Assembly (NCBI GenBank): GCA_963575745.1
Contig: CAUYUJ010017915.1
Location: forward strand, 573,792 to 611,291
Reading direction: 5' to 3'
From: Prorocentrum cordatum
Taxonomy: Eukaryota > Sar > Dinophyceae > Prorocentrales > Prorocentraceae
Length of the DNA stretch: 37,500 bases
A program made the position numbers and the translations under genes. The notes beneath the pieces are model-generated. The model saw nothing but the letters and a program-made list of their open reading frames with translations. It was not told the origin of the DNA and made no database searches. This document shows, one piece after another, positions 7,972 through 16,449 of this stretch. Within the stretch, counting starts at the first letter, position 1, and each line of letters begins with the position of its first letter.

Positions 7972-8349
7972 AGTAGGCCTGGAAACGGCAGGGCCGTTTT
8001 TGTTCAACGCTTATCTCTTGAAAGTAGAACGGCAAAACAACGGGGACCAGAGACGGCAACAAAAACGGCTCCAGGATTGGAGCCGGAGCCAGAACCGGTA
8101 AAAACACGGCGACGGAACCGTACAACAATTGCGTCGGAACTGGCTAACAAAAATCAGCCACGCGCAGAGGGGGGTGGGGGGAGGGGGGCGGGCTTCTTAG
8201 AAGCACCCCTGCTTCTTAGAAGGCGCGGGCCTTATCTGTAGATGTAGGGCCGGCGCCCTCTAAGAAGCAGCCTCCTTCTGAGAAGCCCTCCCCCTCCCCC
8301 CTGTGCGCGCCGCTACAAAAAAACGGCCCTGTCGTTTCCAGGGCCCGCT
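7972..8349. mobile_element. element R, 378-bp TIR element with nested hairpin G1
   Basis: The terminal inverted repeat is CCTGGAAACGGCAGGGCCG... at 7972-8004 against CGGCCCTGTCGTTTCCAGG at 8315-8349, about 26 of 30 positions matching. The interior contains repeated AACGG/ACGGC motifs and the complete hairpin element G1 (8161-8309). The right end TTTCCAG|GG could act as an acceptor for the coding-like stretch that follows. Confidence 0.7.
8161..8309. mobile_element. family G hairpin element, copy 1
   Basis: Almost the whole 149 bp is one inverted repeat. CGCGCAGAGGGGGG at the left matches CCCCCCTGTGCGCG at the right, with paired GCTTCTTAGAAG blocks inside and a loop of about 12 bases around TCTGTAGATGTA. 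A second, longer copy lies at 32108-32302. Confidence 0.85.
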
Positions 8350-8530
8350 GAGGTGCAGAGCCCTTGCTCGCTCAGAGCTCTGTGGTGCGCGCGTCCTCGA
8401 GGGGTGCAGGGCGGTCGCTTCTCAGGTCTGCAGGTCTGTATAGCCAGGGTTTCGACGCTTATTCCCGGAGAGTTCCTTGGAGAGTTAAGAGGGTTCCAGA
8501 TTATGAAGCCGGAGCCGCAGGGTATCGCAG
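8350..8530 (+). CDS. candidate exon between elements R and N
   Basis: Two + frames are open across the full interval between the TIR elements. One gives LLAQSSVVRASSRGAGRSL and RVPWRVKRVPDYEAGAAG; the other gives PGEFLGELRGFQIMKPEPQ. GC3 does not decide between them. Its exact fit between two TIR elements supports an exon. Confidence 0.35.
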
Positions 8531-8726
8531 GCCTAGAGGTTAACACCAACACCAATATCGGCGGCGTGCCGCCACCGAGGAAACCCGATCTCGGTGATGG
8601 TGGTAATATTCTGACTTCCAAGGAGGCCGAAATATGACCACCAACACCGACATCTAGGATCACCTTGCCCCTGTGGAGGCAAACCCCCTGCGTTGGTGTT
8701 GGTGCCCATTTCCAGGCCTCCTAGGG
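8528..8726. mobile_element. element N, 199-bp TIR element
   Basis: The left end GGCCTAGAGGTTAACACC and right end GGTGTTGGTGCCC..AGGCCTCCTAG are inverted copies with about 20 of 28 positions matching; the CACCAACACCAA core is perfect. The interior has the palindrome CCGATCTCGG. The end CCTCCTAG|GG would serve as an intron acceptor. Confidence 0.6.
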
Positions 8727-8995
8727 TAGGCCCGGAGACCGTTCTGGCGGCGGTCCAGGCTCCCCGGCGCGCCTTGCTTGAGCCGGCAGCGTGTTCCGGC
8801 AGGCCTTCTCTAAGCGTTTCCCAGTACGCGTGCCCAGAAGCTCTCCAGAAGAGGACCTTCGGAAGCTCGATCCAGGTCCTCCCACAGTGCTTCGCCAGGC
8901 CTTTCCACGCCCTCCGGGCGCTCTGCTATCCGGGTTTTGGACTACACAAGTGTTCAAGGGAGGAAAACCACCCGGACCAGACAGTTGGCGAGATT
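8727..8995 (+). CDS. candidate exon after element N
   Basis: The frame is open with about 70% GC3. Segments include GPETVLAAVQAPRRALLEPA, VSQYACPEALQKRTFGSS and FARPFHALRALCYPGFGL. It ends near a short AACGGCCCTGGCCGTT palindrome at about 8998-9013 that may belong to another element. The product is unknown. Confidence 0.45.
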
Positions 8996-9117
8996 TCTAA
9001 CGGCCCTGGCCGTTTCCTAAACAGCCCTGCCCCGTTTGATTCCTTCTTTGGGCGCGCTCACTAAACGGCCCCGCGTGTCGGGGGTGTTATTCTCGGGGTG
9101 GATGTTCTGCCCTCCAT

Positions 9118-9326
9118 GTGTCGGATCGGGGGCTCGGGGACAATCTCGACTTACCGCACCTGGGGAGGATTGGCTCTGAGGCCTGGCCCGTGACGTGCCC
9201 CGACGTTGTCCTGCGTCGGCTCCCCGTTCCGGGGGCGAGCCGCCAGAGCTTCCGGAAGGCCCGGGGACCGGGCCCATCTGGAAAGGTTGGGGCCCCCAGG
9301 GCCAAGTCGGGCCTGTCCCGCCATGG
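9118..9326 (+). CDS. candidate exon before element F copy 3
   Basis: The frame with about 80% GC3 reads DRGLGDNLDLPHLGRIGS, then PDVVLRRLPVPGASRQSF and GKVGAPRAKSGLSRHG. Its 3' end is formed by the left TIR of family F (GTCGGGCCTGTCCCGCC). A second frame (EPPELPEGPGTGPIWKGW) is also open. The function is unknown. Confidence 0.45.
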
Positions 9327-9405
9327 GAGGAATACTCAAAAATAGTCAAACAAATAGTCTGGGGATTCAGTCTTGATTATTTTTCGGCTATTTTGGTCCG
9401 TGCCC
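9306..9405 (+). mobile_element. family F element, copy 3 (right end eroded)
   Basis: The left terminus GTCGGGCCTGTCCCGCC and the following GAGGAATACTCAAAAATAG, CAAACAAATAGTCTGGGG match F copy 2 at 21072. The right terminus is not recognisable, so the end is approximate. Confidence 0.5.
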
Positions 9406-9446
9406 TTGGCCTCCTTCCGCGAAGCGAGGCTGAACGCATTTGTCAG
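9406..9446 (+). CDS. possible micro-exon between F3 and A3
   Basis: GLLPRSEAERICQ is encoded in phase 0 directly before CAG|GAGGG of repeat A copy 3. The acceptor is uncertain because the right end of F copy 3 is eroded. Confidence 0.3.
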
Positions 9447-9614
9447 GAGGGAAAAAAACACGCAGACGTAAGTAATCGTCGATCTCCCAGAGAATATGAG
9501 GAAATATGGGAAGCGGGGGGAAGACGAGAACCCTGAAAATATGTAAAAATATGGGGCGTCCTGGGATTTGTGTGTATTTCTTTGTGTGTCCGTTGGCCCC
9601 CTTTGAACTTGGAG
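9447..9614 (+). mobile_element. family A introner-like repeat, copy 3 (inferred GA-AG intron)
   Basis: This copy runs CAG|GAGGGAAAAA to CTTGGAG|GCA, 168 nt. Removing it joins GLLPRSEAERICQ to ASPGGYGAEARARHDA, both in phase 0. The 168 nt are divisible by three, so this join is weaker evidence than that of copy 2. Confidence 0.5.
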
Positions 9615-10040
9615 GCAAGCCCTGGAGGCTATGGGGCAGAGGCGCGTGCACGGCACGACGCCCAGCCCGAGGAAGATCTCGGGCCCGGCGTGCGGGGGGC
9701 GCCGGGTGCCCCGTCGGCGGGACCCCGCCCGAGGTGCAGGGGCGACGATAGGGGCGTTTAGCCCAGGGGGGAGCAATACGTGTATCCAGGGGCGCCGATG
9801 ATCGACGTCTTCGACAGGGCTCCCGGGCGAATGCGTGTGATGCCCGCCCCTGGGCTACTCGCCCTTAACGTCGCCGCCGAGAGGTGGATCGCGGCTTCGG
9901 GCGGGAAACGGAAGCTCTCCTCCGAGGAGCACCCCGAGCCAAGTTTCCAGTCTTCTCTCCACTGGGCTCCTCCCTTCGACGTGAGCAGTTTGCCGCTGCA
10001 GAGTGTCCGTCGCCCGGAAGGTTCTTTGAGTTCTGCCTGA
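9615..10040 (+). CDS. candidate exon(s), unknown protein, ends at TGA 10038-10040
   Basis: The first part (9615-9758) gives GGYGAEARARHDAQPEEDLG and ends at TAG 9759. After a possible acceptor TTAGCCCAG|GG (9766) the same frame reads GEQYVYPGAPMIDVFDRAPG, APGLLALNVAAERWIAASGG and KRKLSSEEHPEPSFQSSLHW to TGA at 10038-10040. The latter has about 80% GC3 and is one of the best coding stretches in the window. A short intron, a frame change or one nonsense mutation must separate the parts. No family was recognised. Confidence 0.5.
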
Positions 10041-10149
10041 ACAGAAAAGATCCCTGTATGGGCGTCGGACCAGCTTGTCACTGAAGTGGTACCCTGTCGA
10101 TTGTCCCCTGTCCTCTCCCGACCTCCCCCCCCGCCCTCTTTGTAGACCT

Positions 10150-10305
10150 CCGCCCGCTGCAGGCAGCGCCGGCGGCGTGGAGAGACACGACTCGCGGGAG
10201 GAGGACGTGGGCAGCCGGGCTGCGGGGTCGGCCGGGTCGACCAGGCGATCGCCCCCGTTGTACGTTGCTGGCTGCTCGTTTTTAGTCGGGCTTGTCCCCC
10301 TGCAG
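10150..10305 (+). CDS. candidate exon before element F copy 1
   Basis: The frame reads AGGVERHDSREEDVGSRAAG and then SAGSTRRSPPLYVAGCSFL, with about 90% GC3 in the first 33 codons. Its end, VGLVPLQ, is encoded by the left TIR of F copy 1 and stops at CAG 10303-10305 in phase 0. Confidence 0.45.
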
Positions 10306-10376
10306 GAGGAATATTTTGGAGCATTTGTGGTCAATTTGTTTCGTCCAAAATCCGCCTGTAGGGTGACATGCCCGAC
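10285..10376 (+). mobile_element. family F TIR element copy 1, inferred intron 10306-10361
   Basis: The left terminus GTCGGGCTTGTCCCCCTGCAG and right terminus CTGTAGGGTGACATGCCCGAC are inverted repeats. The donor CAG|GAGGAA and acceptor TGTAG|GGTGAC lie inside them. Removing 56 nt joins VGLVPLQ to GDMPDLVLVLARLSRSPP in phase 0. F copy 2 gives the equivalent peptide join. Confidence 0.6.
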
Positions 10377-10430
10377 CTGGTGCTCGTTCTGGCCCGCCTC
10401 TCGCGTTCGCCGCCGTGTCACAGGCAGCAC
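10362..10430 (+). CDS. candidate exon after F copy 1
   Basis: It reads GDMPDLVLVLARLSRSPPCH with high GC3. The first residues come from the right TIR of F. The frame then enters an AG-repeat (10438-10475) and stops at 10461; an exon end at CACAGGCAG is possible. Confidence 0.4.
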
Positions 10431-10437
10431 CAAGAGG

Positions 10438-10475
10438 GGGAAAGAGAGAGAGAGAGAGAGTGAGAGAGAGAGACA
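10438..10475 (+). repeat. (AG)n microsatellite
   Basis: About 38 bp of GAGAGA with one TGAG interruption. Confidence 0.85.
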
Positions 10476-10544
10476 CAGAGGGACTGCTCTCCCAGCAAGC
10501 CGCCGTAGAACTGCCTGAGACCGACCAGGGCGTGCGGCATGCCG

Positions 10545-10645
10545 ATGTTTCACCACGGGGCCCCATGAAGCCCCGATCTTTTCTCATGTTCGGGGCTTTA
10601 CCCCGAGTCGTGTCTTGACGGTCCCGGGGGCCCGCCCAGGGCCCC
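10545..10645 (-). repeat. family H repeat, copy 1 (reverse)
   Basis: In reverse it carries GGGACCGTCAAGACACGACT, a signature of the H family (others at 11285, 12285, 27260, 30195 reverse, 35565 and 36828). The typical H order is CCTCCGGGGGCCC, GGGACCGTC, an ACGACNC/GATGAAAA block, GGTCCCGGGGAAGGGGTC, then GACCTCTGGGGTCG. Confidence 0.5.
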
Positions 10646-10746
10646 CAGGGGTGGGGCGACGCGATCTTCACGTGTCCACTGCTTCTGGCCTGACCCGTCC
10701 TGTGCCCAGGAGCGGTGCATACGCCCTCCCGGTGTGGCCGGGAAGG

Positions 10747-10748
<2 letters not shown>

Positions 10749-10783
<35 letters not shown>
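10749..10783. repeat. (AT)n microsatellite
   Basis: Uninterrupted ATATAT followed by ACACAC. Flanking 10650-11280 contains H-like and GC-rich non-coding sequence with no supported gene. Confidence 0.9.
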
Positions 10784-10785
<2 letters not shown>

Positions 10786-11284
10786 GCCGCTCCTGCTTCT
10801 CGGGTGGGCCAGGCCCGGGGCACTGGATGTGTACAGACCTCGTGGCCCTGAGAGGCCGAGCGCGGCCAAACTCCGCGCGTCGCCGATTCCAGTCGCGGCC
10901 CGAGCACGTCTGGTCAGGTCGGACGGCCGCAGCCATACACGGGCACGCGTCCCGCTGTTGGTGAGCCACATGTCAGGCCCACGGATCGGTGTGCACACCG
11001 TGCTGGCCAGGCCATGGAGGCGTATTCACCGATCTTGCAATGCCTTGGGAAAGCAGTGCAACCTTAATCGTAGATTGGCGTGTTTTCGTCGCCTTCGGTT
11101 GTTCGTCGTTTTTGGCCTCTTGGCTCCACTTTCGGGCCCCAGGATCGTCAGACATGGACCCGGATTGAAAAAATGACCCCCAGGGAGGTCCTCCAGACGA
11201 TTCTTCGGCACAGCCCGCGAACCTTCTTTATCCTGGGGGTGTGGGACCAGGGTTGGCCTGGCCCAGGCTAGTGTCAGTGTATGG

Positions 11285-11405
11285 GTGCCGCCATACCCAA
11301 ACCCCTTCGCGTCGTGAAATCGTCAGGGAGTTTTCGGCCTCCGGGGGCCTTTACCGGGCCTCGGGGAATGGGTCGAGACCTCTGGGGGTCGGCGTTCTGA
11401 AGAAA
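11285..11405 (+). repeat. family H repeat, copy 2
   Basis: It contains CCCCTTCGCGTCGTGAAATC, CCTCCGGGGGCC and GGGTCGAGACCTCTGGGGGT in the same order as the 27260 and 36828 copies. No gene is supported in 11405-11714. Confidence 0.55.
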
Positions 11406-11714
11406 ATATGACGGCTAGGTGTCTGGACACTCGGAGTACATCTGATCGACGAAAGAAACGGGGTCGTCTGCGCCGACATTCGCGCGTAAGCTGCCCGCGT
11501 AAGGTCGCGCGTGAGCGCCCTCTTCTCCACGTGCTACGCCAGCGGCCCGCGGAAATTGCGGCGTAAGGTCGCTGTGCCATTTTACGTAAGACCTTCTTTT
11601 TTTTTTTGCTCAGGGGCAACGATCGGAGGGGATAGGCAGATGGGGGGATGCATCACCCCCCAATCGCCCATTCATCGCCGATAGAGGTCTGACAGGCCCG
11701 CTCCGCCCAGGAAG

Positions 11715-11970
11715 GTGCGGATTAGCTATCGGGGGCCTGTCGCCGATCTAGCGGCCATGTATATCATCGAGCACAGCTCGATGTTCCCCCCCATGTGCCA
11801 GTCCCCCCTTATTGTTGCCTCTCGTTTGCGCTGCTCGTCTGAGGATGCCAAATACCAGCTGCATTGGCTTCGGGACGAGCCCCTTGGCTCTGCCATCCCG
11901 TGGCCCCTGTGGCCCGGCACCGGCCCTCGGAGGCCCCTGCCAAGCCACGGAGGTTCCTGCCTTCGCTGCC
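11715..11970 (+). CDS. coding-like ORF, unknown
   Basis: The frame reads ADLAAMYIIEHSSMFPPMCQ, then VASRLRCSSEDAKYQLHWLR and PWPLWPGTGPRRPLPSHGG, before entering a CTC array. GC3 is high in the core. An overlapping frame and an antisense frame are also open. No family was recognised. Confidence 0.4.
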
Positions 11971-11971
11971 G

Positions 11972-12206
11972 CCGCTCCTCCTCCTCCTCCTCCTTCTCCT
12001 CCTCCTCCTCCTCCTCCTTCTCCGCCTCCTCCTCCGCCGCCTCCTCCTCCTCCGCCTCCTCCTCCCCCCCCTCCTCCTCATCCTCCTCCTCCTCCTCCTC
12101 CTCATCCTCCTCCGCCTCCTCCGCCTCCTCCCTCCTCCTCCTCCTCCTCCTCCTCCTCCTCCTCCTCCTCCTCCTCCTCCTCCTCCTCCTCCTCCTCCTC
12201 CTCCCC
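11972..12206 (+). repeat. CTC array
   Basis: About 235 bp of (CTC)n with CGC and CAT interruptions; all six frames are compositional ORFs. Confidence 0.9.
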
Positions 12207-12284
12207 CCCGTACCTTTGCTCTCTTCGCAGGCACGTTTGTGTCGTAAGAGAGATCACGGCGGGATGTGTGTTGGCCGTTTGCGG

Positions 12285-12395
12285 CCTCCGGAGTCCCAGC
12301 GGCCCTCGTCGGGCCCCTGGACCGTCAACAAGAACGACTCGCGATGAAAAAGCAGCACCTGGGGGAGGGGCGGGTATCCCAGGACCCCGTATCGC
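12285..12395 (+). repeat. family H repeat, copy 3
   Basis: It contains GGACCGTCAACAAGAACGAC, GATGAAAAAGC and CCCAGGACCCCG, colinear with the other H copies. Confidence 0.5.
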
Positions 12396-12451
12396 AAACA
12401 TCAGGACGTCACATGTATGGTTTCGAACCCTCCTAGACTTGATTATTACCC

Positions 12452-12775
12452 TTTTCCTCGTCCTCCTCCTCCTCTTCTCCTCTTTCTCTTCCCTCCTCCT
12501 TCTTTTCTTCATCTCTTGTGCAATGTCCTACCATCTCTTGCTTCTGATCCCTTCTCTCTGATTCATCCTCCCTCCTGTCCTCTTTCCTCATCCCCCCTCA
12601 TCCCCCCCGTTCTGTCCGTCCCTTCTGCTCTTCCTCCTTCTCTCCTCCTCCTCCTCCTCCTCCTTCTCCTCCTTCTTCTCCTTTTTCGTGCTCTCCCTGC
12701 CCCTGCATCTTCCACTCTGTTTCCTCCTCCTCCTCCTCCTCCTCCTTCCCCTTCTCACTTCCCTCCTCGCCCGAT
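12452..12775 (+). repeat. pyrimidine-rich CTC/TTC tract
   Basis: About 320 bp almost entirely C and T in three sub-arrays. No gene. Confidence 0.85.
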
Positions 12776-13086
12776 CAGTTTGGATAGGCGATCAGGTTCG
12801 ACAGACACTTCCAAGGGCCATCAACCAACACGCGCAGCGCACTTGCGAGAGAGCATCGGTCGAGCGGTTGCGTAAGACAGTGAAGCACGCGAGCTGCGTG
12901 CGTCTCAAGTTGGATGTCTGGTCATTGGGTGCTCTTCGCGAGCGAGCGCGGGGTGATCGCATCCCGCTTCGCGCGCGGGGAGGGAAGGATCGAAGAGTTG
13001 TCCGTCCAGGTTGGGCCAGGATCACGGCGACCTTCCCCCATGAATGCATGGCAGCGTGAGGTACACAAGAGAGGTTGAGGCGATGA

Positions 13087-13269
13087 GCTGGGGGCGATGA
13101 GCGGGGGGCCATCACCGAGAGCGGGCGGTCCAGGCTGCTCGACATGACCCTCGCCCAGAGCCTTGAGAACGCTCAGCTCTTCCACAGGGCGGCGAAGTCG
13201 CTTTTCGTTTCCTCCAACGTGCCTGGCGGGGATACAAGCAGGTCGCTTCCCTCGTCTGAGCGTTTTTGA
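13087..13269 (+). CDS. candidate exon, unknown
   Basis: The frame runs from after TGA 13086 to TGA 13267-13269. Between 13096 and 13200 about 91% of third positions are G/C, against about 45% of second positions. Segments are GAITESGRSRLLDMTLAQSL and ENAQLFHRAAKSLFVSSN. GC3 falls after 13200, so an exon end near there is likely. Downstream (13200-13535) two other + frames look protein-like (HILQELAQPRFDVGF and VHRIGLRDIRVYNRDEF) but composition does not decide. Confidence 0.45.
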   Translation, partial: AGGDERGAITESGRSRLLDMTLAQSLENAQLFHRAAKSLFVSSNVPGGDTSRSLPSSERF

Positions 13270-13683
13270 CACGTCGTTGCCCAATGGTTTTCTGGTCGCA
13301 TCATGCCTTGCTCGCTTCGGAGCAAGTGCACAACACATATTGCAAGAGTTGGCACAGCCACGATTTGATGTGGGTTTCCTTACGGCTCCTGTCTTGCGTA
13401 CGCATTGCTGTCATTCCAGATGTTGCTATATGTACGAAGCGTGCGCTGCATGTTCACCGGATTGGTTTGCGGGACATCAGGGTTTACAATCGTGATGAGT
13501 TTATTGGCCCGTTGAGAAGAGGATTGGATGCGTGACGAGATGGGATCCAGTCTGACCGTGCTCTCTGCTAGTGTGCTCATGTACTGCTGTTTCTGCTTCT
13601 CCTTGTTTCGGGCGCAGCCCGAATTTGTTTCCCACGAGGGAAACTGACTGAACTGAATTGAACTGAGCAGACTGGTCACACCC

Positions 13684-14499
13684 GTTACGCGACGGTTTGA
13701 ATCTCGACCGCCGAGGGCGCAACAACCTATGGCGCAACCGATAGAGGACGGTTTGATTCTCGGCCGCCGAGGGCGCAATCTACGGCGCAACCGATAGGAC
13801 ACGGATTGATTCTCGGGCGCCGAGGGCGCAACCCGTGGCGCAACAGATAGGAGATGGTTGTATTCTCGGCCGCCGAGGGCGCAACCCATGGCGCAACCGA
13901 AAGGAGACCGTTTGATTCTCGACTGCCGAGGCGCAACCTATGGCGCAACCGGTAGGAGACAATTTGATTCTCAGCTGCCGATTGCGCAACCGATTGGAGA
14001 CGGTTTGAATCTCGGCCGCCGAGGGCGCACGTTATGGCGCAACCGATAGGAGACGGTTTTATTCTCGGCAATCGAGGGCGCAACCCATGGCGCAACCGAT
14101 AGAGACGGTTTGGATATCGACCGCCGAGGGCGCAACCTATGGAGCAACTGCTAGGAGACGGTTTTATTCTCGGCCGCCGAGGTCGCAACCTATGGCGCAA
14201 CAGAGAGGAAACGGTTTTAATCTCGACCGCCGAGGGCGCAACCTACGGCGCAACCGATAGGAGACGGTTTGATTCTCGGCCGCCGAGGGCGCAACCTATG
14301 GCGCAATCGATAGGAAACGGTTTTATTCTCCGCCGCCGAGGTCGCAGATTATGGCGCAACCGATAGGAGACGGTTTTATTCTCGGCGACCGAGGGCGCAA
14401 CCCATGGCGCAACCGATAGAGACGGTTTGAATTTCCACCGCCGAGGGCGCAACCTATGGCGCAACCGCTAGGAGACGGTTTTATTCTCGGCCGCCGAGG
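13684..14499 (+). repeat. 53-bp tandem repeat array, about 15 copies
   Basis: The unit starts at GGCGCAACCGATAGGAGACG and continues with TTTGATTCTCGGCCGCCGAG and GGCGCAACCTAT. Unit starts were tracked at 13731, 13784, 13837, 13890, 13942, then every 52-53 bases to 14458, with one partial deletion near 13984. The core CTCGGCCGCCGAG is nearly palindromic. The period is not a multiple of three, so open frames here are not a protein repeat. There are no unique spacers, so this is not a CRISPR array. Confidence 0.9.
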
Positions 14500-14671
14500 T
14501 ACCAGAAGAAGAAAGATGATCAGGAGGAGGAAGAGGAGAAACGAGGAGGTCTTAGTCGAGGACGACCTGGAACAGGAGGACGACGAGGAAGACGAGCAGG
14601 ATGAGGAGGATGAGGAGGAGGACAACGACGACGATCACGATGGTGAGAAGGACGGGGATGAATACGAGTAG
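14500..14671 (+). CDS. acidic low-complexity ORF, doubtful
   Basis: The frame gives RRRKMIRRRKRRNEEVLVED followed by a Glu/Asp run and a stop at 14669-14671. It may be a degenerate GAG/GAC microsatellite at the edge of the 53-bp array rather than a gene. Confidence 0.2.
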
Positions 14672-14835
14672 ACGATGACGAAGTATGGGCATTCGAATGC
14701 GTGCTGTGCTACGCTCGATTTATGGTCGCCGTTTGGGCTGGCGGTGGGGCCCAAGCGGCGAGCTGTCTTGTGATTGCTTCCTCTTCTTCTGCCATCGTTC
14801 TTAACGTCGCCTCCCCCTCTTCTCACCAATCATGA

Positions 14836-14982
14836 GTAGACGAAAGTGGAACGCGGGCTTCCAGCGCCAAGACGGAACTCTGGGGCCCGTACTTGCGCCA
14901 GTCCATCGCGGTGAGCAAGAACCTTCTCCGGCTTGCGCGCGAGGACCATTATTTTGCTAATTTCTTCTCCAGTCATGCTCAG
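14836..14982 (+). CDS. candidate exon, strong coding signal, unknown protein
   Basis: The frame reads VDESGTRASSAKTELWGPY, then LRQSIAVSKNLLRLAREDHY and FANFFSSHAQ, ending at CAG 14980-14982, directly before repeat A copy 4. About 24 of 27 third positions are G/C in its core. It has a natural helix-like pattern and no low complexity. It is too short for a family call. Confidence 0.55.
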
Positions 14983-15148
14983 GAGGGGAAAAACACCCAG
15001 ACACAATGAGTCGTCGACCCCCAGGAACATACAGGATCATATGGGAAGTGGGGCGGAAGATGAAAGCACGGAAAATATATGAAATAATATAGAGAGACCT
15101 GGGATTTGTGTCTATCTGTTTGCGTGTCCCTGGGGCCCTCTTGTCCAG
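14983..15148 (+). mobile_element. family A introner-like repeat, copy 4 (inferred GA-AG intron)
   Basis: The repeat starts GAGGGGAAAAACACCCAGAC after CAG. A first AG acceptor (TTGTCCAG) is at 15148. The downstream GC3-rich frame fits phase 0 better if the acceptor is GCGGCCAG at 15207, giving a 225-nt intron. Confidence 0.5.
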
Positions 15149-15846
15149 GTCCTCTCGCTCTCCCTGGCGTCCTGGTGCCCCGCGCTCCCGCCGCCGTGGG
15201 CGGCCAGCGCCGCTGCATCGCGTGCGCCCGCCGGGACTTCCCGGGGCCCGTTGGGGGCTCCGACCACGGCTGCCGGGCCGTCTCGGAGGGGCTGCGGCGT
15301 CGTCCAGGGATGCCGGTGGCTCGCTCCTGGGGGGGGGATTCGTGGCTGCGCGGGGACGGGCCTGGGAGGCGGTCGCAGGACCACCTCGAGCGGCAAGGGA
15401 GGCGGAGGGGGACCCCTCTCCAGGTGTTTGGTTTTGGCGCCCTTGGCCCCGTGGCAGACAGCCCTCCTTGGGCGCATCTGGGTCGGAGTAACTTCCAGCT
15501 TGATGGCTGCGTTGGCAAACATTTATGTAGTTGGACGATCACAAGCGCTGCGAGTGATCACCTGTCGCCGGGCCATGCCAGGGCCGTCTTGGGCAGGTCG
15601 TGGGCCATCGGAGAGCGGGCCCGCGAGGGCCCGTCCCAGGGGCCTTCGAAGGGCGTGCTGGGAGGCGGGGAGGCGTCCCGTCCGCTTAGCCCCCGCCCCC
15701 CCCCCAACCTTGCGGAGTGGCGTGGCACGGGCTGCGCTTGCGCCCCCGGAGGCGGCATGGCGTTGAGACATGGTGCCGGCAGGGAGTCCGCTGGCATCCG
15801 CTTCGGTTTTCACAGGGATGGCTGGTGTGGGGCGAACAGAGCATGA
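15149..15846 (+). CDS. long coding-like ORF, unknown protein
   Basis: The frame (15106-15846 open; coding part from about 15150 or 15208) has nearly all third positions G/C over its first 50 codons and remains high to the TGA at 15844-15846. It contains RRCIACARRDFPGPVGGSDH (with a CxxC), AVSEGLRRRPGMPVARSW, WAIGERAREGPSQGPSKG and a C-terminal SAGIRFGFHRDGWCGANRA. With the 14836 exon it could form one gene split by repeat A. No domain was recognised, and internal introns are possible. 15850-16330 shows no supported gene. Confidence 0.45.
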
Positions 15847-16336
15847 ATTCGCAGGGACTGGAGACATACTGTGCAGCGTCGAAGTGCACACCAGAAGGGC
15901 GGGAAACGCGCGCGCCGCACTGCAAGCGAGATGGCAGACAGTCTCTGTGTGCACCGCGACGCGCCTGGCTGCTCACAATGTGTAGCGATGCCTTTCGCGT
16001 GTAGTCTGCAGTCCCGCAAGCGCAACTGCAAGGTCAGATTGTCTGACCATTATACACTGTAACCTTGCGGCACGGCGGCGCAATTACATGTTACATCAGG
16101 TTGCCGTGAGATTGTTATAACTCCCGGTGCTGGTGTTTCCTGGTATCGTCCTTTGCGCGGACATTACCCTTCTTGGATTGGGGCGAGGGAAGACATAGGG
16201 TTACTATCACCGCGCTATAAAGAAAGGGGCCGACTGCTAAGTTCGTTGCTGAAGATAGTATGTCTCCACATGAAGGAAACGCGTGCAAGCCCATCACAAC
16301 ACATCATCAATGGAGAACAGTAGAATCCGTGGATGT

Positions 16337-16398
16337 TATATATCTATATATATATATATATATATAGATGTCACATATGGTATATATATATATATAGA
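16337..16398. repeat. (AT)n / TATATA microsatellite cluster
   Basis: Two runs of TATATA separated by GATGTCACATATGG. Confidence 0.9.
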
Positions 16399-16449
16399 CA
16401 AATACGCCAGACCCAGCCCCGGGGCGTTCTCCACCTCGCTCATATCTTC

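Noticed and set aside
7498-8007. 169-codon antisense ORF that reads like a protein
   Set aside because: It overlaps the left TIR of element R and competing + frames; GC3 does not favour the - strand. Kept only as a doubt on strand.
13684-14499. Possible CRISPR-like array
   Set aside because: The 53-bp units are contiguous with no unique spacers, and the setting is eukaryotic.
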